Shown: positions 5,447 through 5,946 of the stretch, piece by piece | Layout of the letters: every line of letters starts with the position of its first letter | How positions within the stretch are numbered: position 1 is the stretch's first letter | Source of the DNA: Thermoplasmata archaeon | GTDB taxonomy: Archaea > Thermoplasmatota > Thermoplasmata > Thermoplasmatales > GCA-001856825 | Length of the DNA stretch: 5,946 bases | Assembly: GCA_021793855.1 (NCBI GenBank) | Contig: JAJYRY010000067.1 | Coordinates: 1-5,946 of the forward strand | Direction: 5' to 3' | Program-made: the position numbers and the translations under genes | The notes under the pieces: generated by a model | The model's input: only the letters and a program-made list of their open reading frames with translations | What the model was told of the DNA's origin: nothing | Database searches by the model: none

Positions 5447-5672
5447 GAAAAAATTAGGAAGAAAATCAAAATTATCCCGCTACAAGCAACAAGTCTGATT
5501 ACACACTAGAATGAACCCAGTGGTCATTTAATTATACTGTAGTTTTAAGCTACATCTTGTAGTTATATTGGTAATAAAACAACAAGGCTCATATCCCGGA
5601 AAATAGAAACTGCAGCTCAGAAATGCGATAATTATTTTACCAGTATTAAATGTCCTCCTACGAAAGATAAGG
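5447..5672. other. AT-rich intergenic spacer before tatC
   Basis: These 226 bases have no supportable ORF on either strand. There is a weak hairpin, TGTAG and CTACA around a TTTTAAG loop, near 5538-5554, with another TGTAG a few bases after it. A six-codon frame (ATG at 5650, TAA at 5668-5670) ends two bases before the tatC start and is probably chance, since it overlaps the TATA-like box. No RNA gene is recognised. Confidence 0.4.
5644..5651 (+). promoter_or_regulatory. TATA-like box of tatC
   Basis: TATTAAAT is centred about 26 bases before the ATG at 5673, fitting a leaderless transcript. No Shine-Dalgarno at a usable distance is seen, which supports leaderless initiation. Confidence 0.45.
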
Positions 5673-5946
5673 ATGAGTCAGGATAAGGGAGTACTTGGGG
5701 GGAAGCTGTTCACTTACATAGACGAGCTGGTTGCGAGGCTGAAGGGAACAATCATAGTCTTCATTATAATTTTCTTCGGACTTTTCCTTTTAGGACCGGT
5801 ACCATTCAGGCTAGACGGGTACAACCTTTTCTATCCGTTTCCTTCATTCTACAACAGTTTTTCTGTCGTTCTCCTGAAACTGATGGAAACTACCCTAGTG
5901 CCACCCAAGATGGTACTGATCAATGTTGCCCCGTTTGACATAGTCG
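5673..5946 (+). CDS. tatC: Sec-independent protein translocase subunit TatC (5' part, runs off the window)
   Basis: TatC is the polytopic membrane core of the twin-arginine pathway; it binds the RR signal peptide and exports folded proteins. The first 91 codons are present. Residues 12-23, LFTYIDELVARL, match the conserved cytoplasmic N-terminal motif (HLxELRxRL in bacteria), with the signal-binding Glu as E18, although the usual His is Tyr and the first Arg is Val. Membrane segment 1 is about 26-41. A long outside loop follows, with the archaeal-type YPFPSFYNSFSVVLLK and TTLVPPKMVLI sequence, leading to NVAPFDIV, the conserved Pro region before segment 2. Full TatC proteins are about 240-300 residues, so roughly a third is seen. 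The ATG at 5673 is the first usable start after an in-frame stop, and it lies 26 bases after a TATA-like box. No tatA-like gene is in the window. Assignment is by pattern recognition but well supported. Confidence 0.82.
   Translation, partial: MSQDKGVLGGKLFTYIDELVARLKGTIIVFIIIFFGLFLLGPVPFRLDGYNLFYPFPSFYNSFSVVLLKLMETTLVPPKMVLINVAPFDIV

Noticed and set aside
1..5946. tRNA, rRNA, riboswitch or CRISPR array
   Set aside because: No T-loop-like GGTTCRANNCC pattern with matching acceptor arms, no rRNA-like block and no regularly spaced direct repeats were found by eye on either strand.

Overview
The window looks archaeal, most likely from an acidophilic Thermoplasmata-type organism. This assignment is an inference. 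It rests on TATA-like boxes placed 25-27 bases before start codons, as in leaderless archaeal promoters, on a GAGGTGA-type ribosome binding site, on Asn-rich surface proteins full of N-X-S/T sequons, on a DUF929 thioredoxin-like protein, and on an archaeal-style TatC. No rRNA, tRNA or CRISPR array is visible, so the species cannot be fixed. All supported genes are on the + strand.

Bases 1-2650 hold a cluster of cell-surface genes. First comes a secreted beta-rich protein with a carboxypeptidase-regulatory-like (Ig-like) domain (76-1212). It is followed by two tandem paralogs (1254-1895 and 1981-2619), each with one N-terminal membrane anchor, an isoleucine-heptad coiled coil and a shared C-terminal domain ending in EIWR. 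Between the two paralogs lies a short fossil of the 3' end of a second copy of the first gene. The ancestral unit was therefore probably [secreted protein + coiled-coil protein], duplicated in tandem and then partly deleted.

Bases 2751-4017 carry the most interesting gene. It encodes a 411-residue membrane protein with an extracytoplasmic DUF929 thioredoxin-like domain (CPFC motif), a second membrane segment and a cytosolic winged helix-turn-helix. In one chain this looks like a transmembrane redox or envelope sensor joined directly to a DNA-binding domain. It has its own TATA box.

Bases 4224-5303 are an IS630/Tc1-type insertion sequence bounded by 23-base terminal inverted repeats and TA dinucleotides. 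Its transposase is dead: it has two frameshifts, and the third catalytic acid of the DD34E triad is replaced by Gly. The element sits inside a short open frame. Removing it at the TA restores a continuous 66-codon ORF of unknown function.

The window ends in the first 91 codons of tatC (from 5673), the core membrane subunit of the twin-arginine translocase, behind a 226-base AT-rich spacer. The theme is the cell envelope: exported proteins, an envelope thiol domain coupled to a transcription factor, and a protein export subunit. Whether these genes work together is not shown by the sequence.
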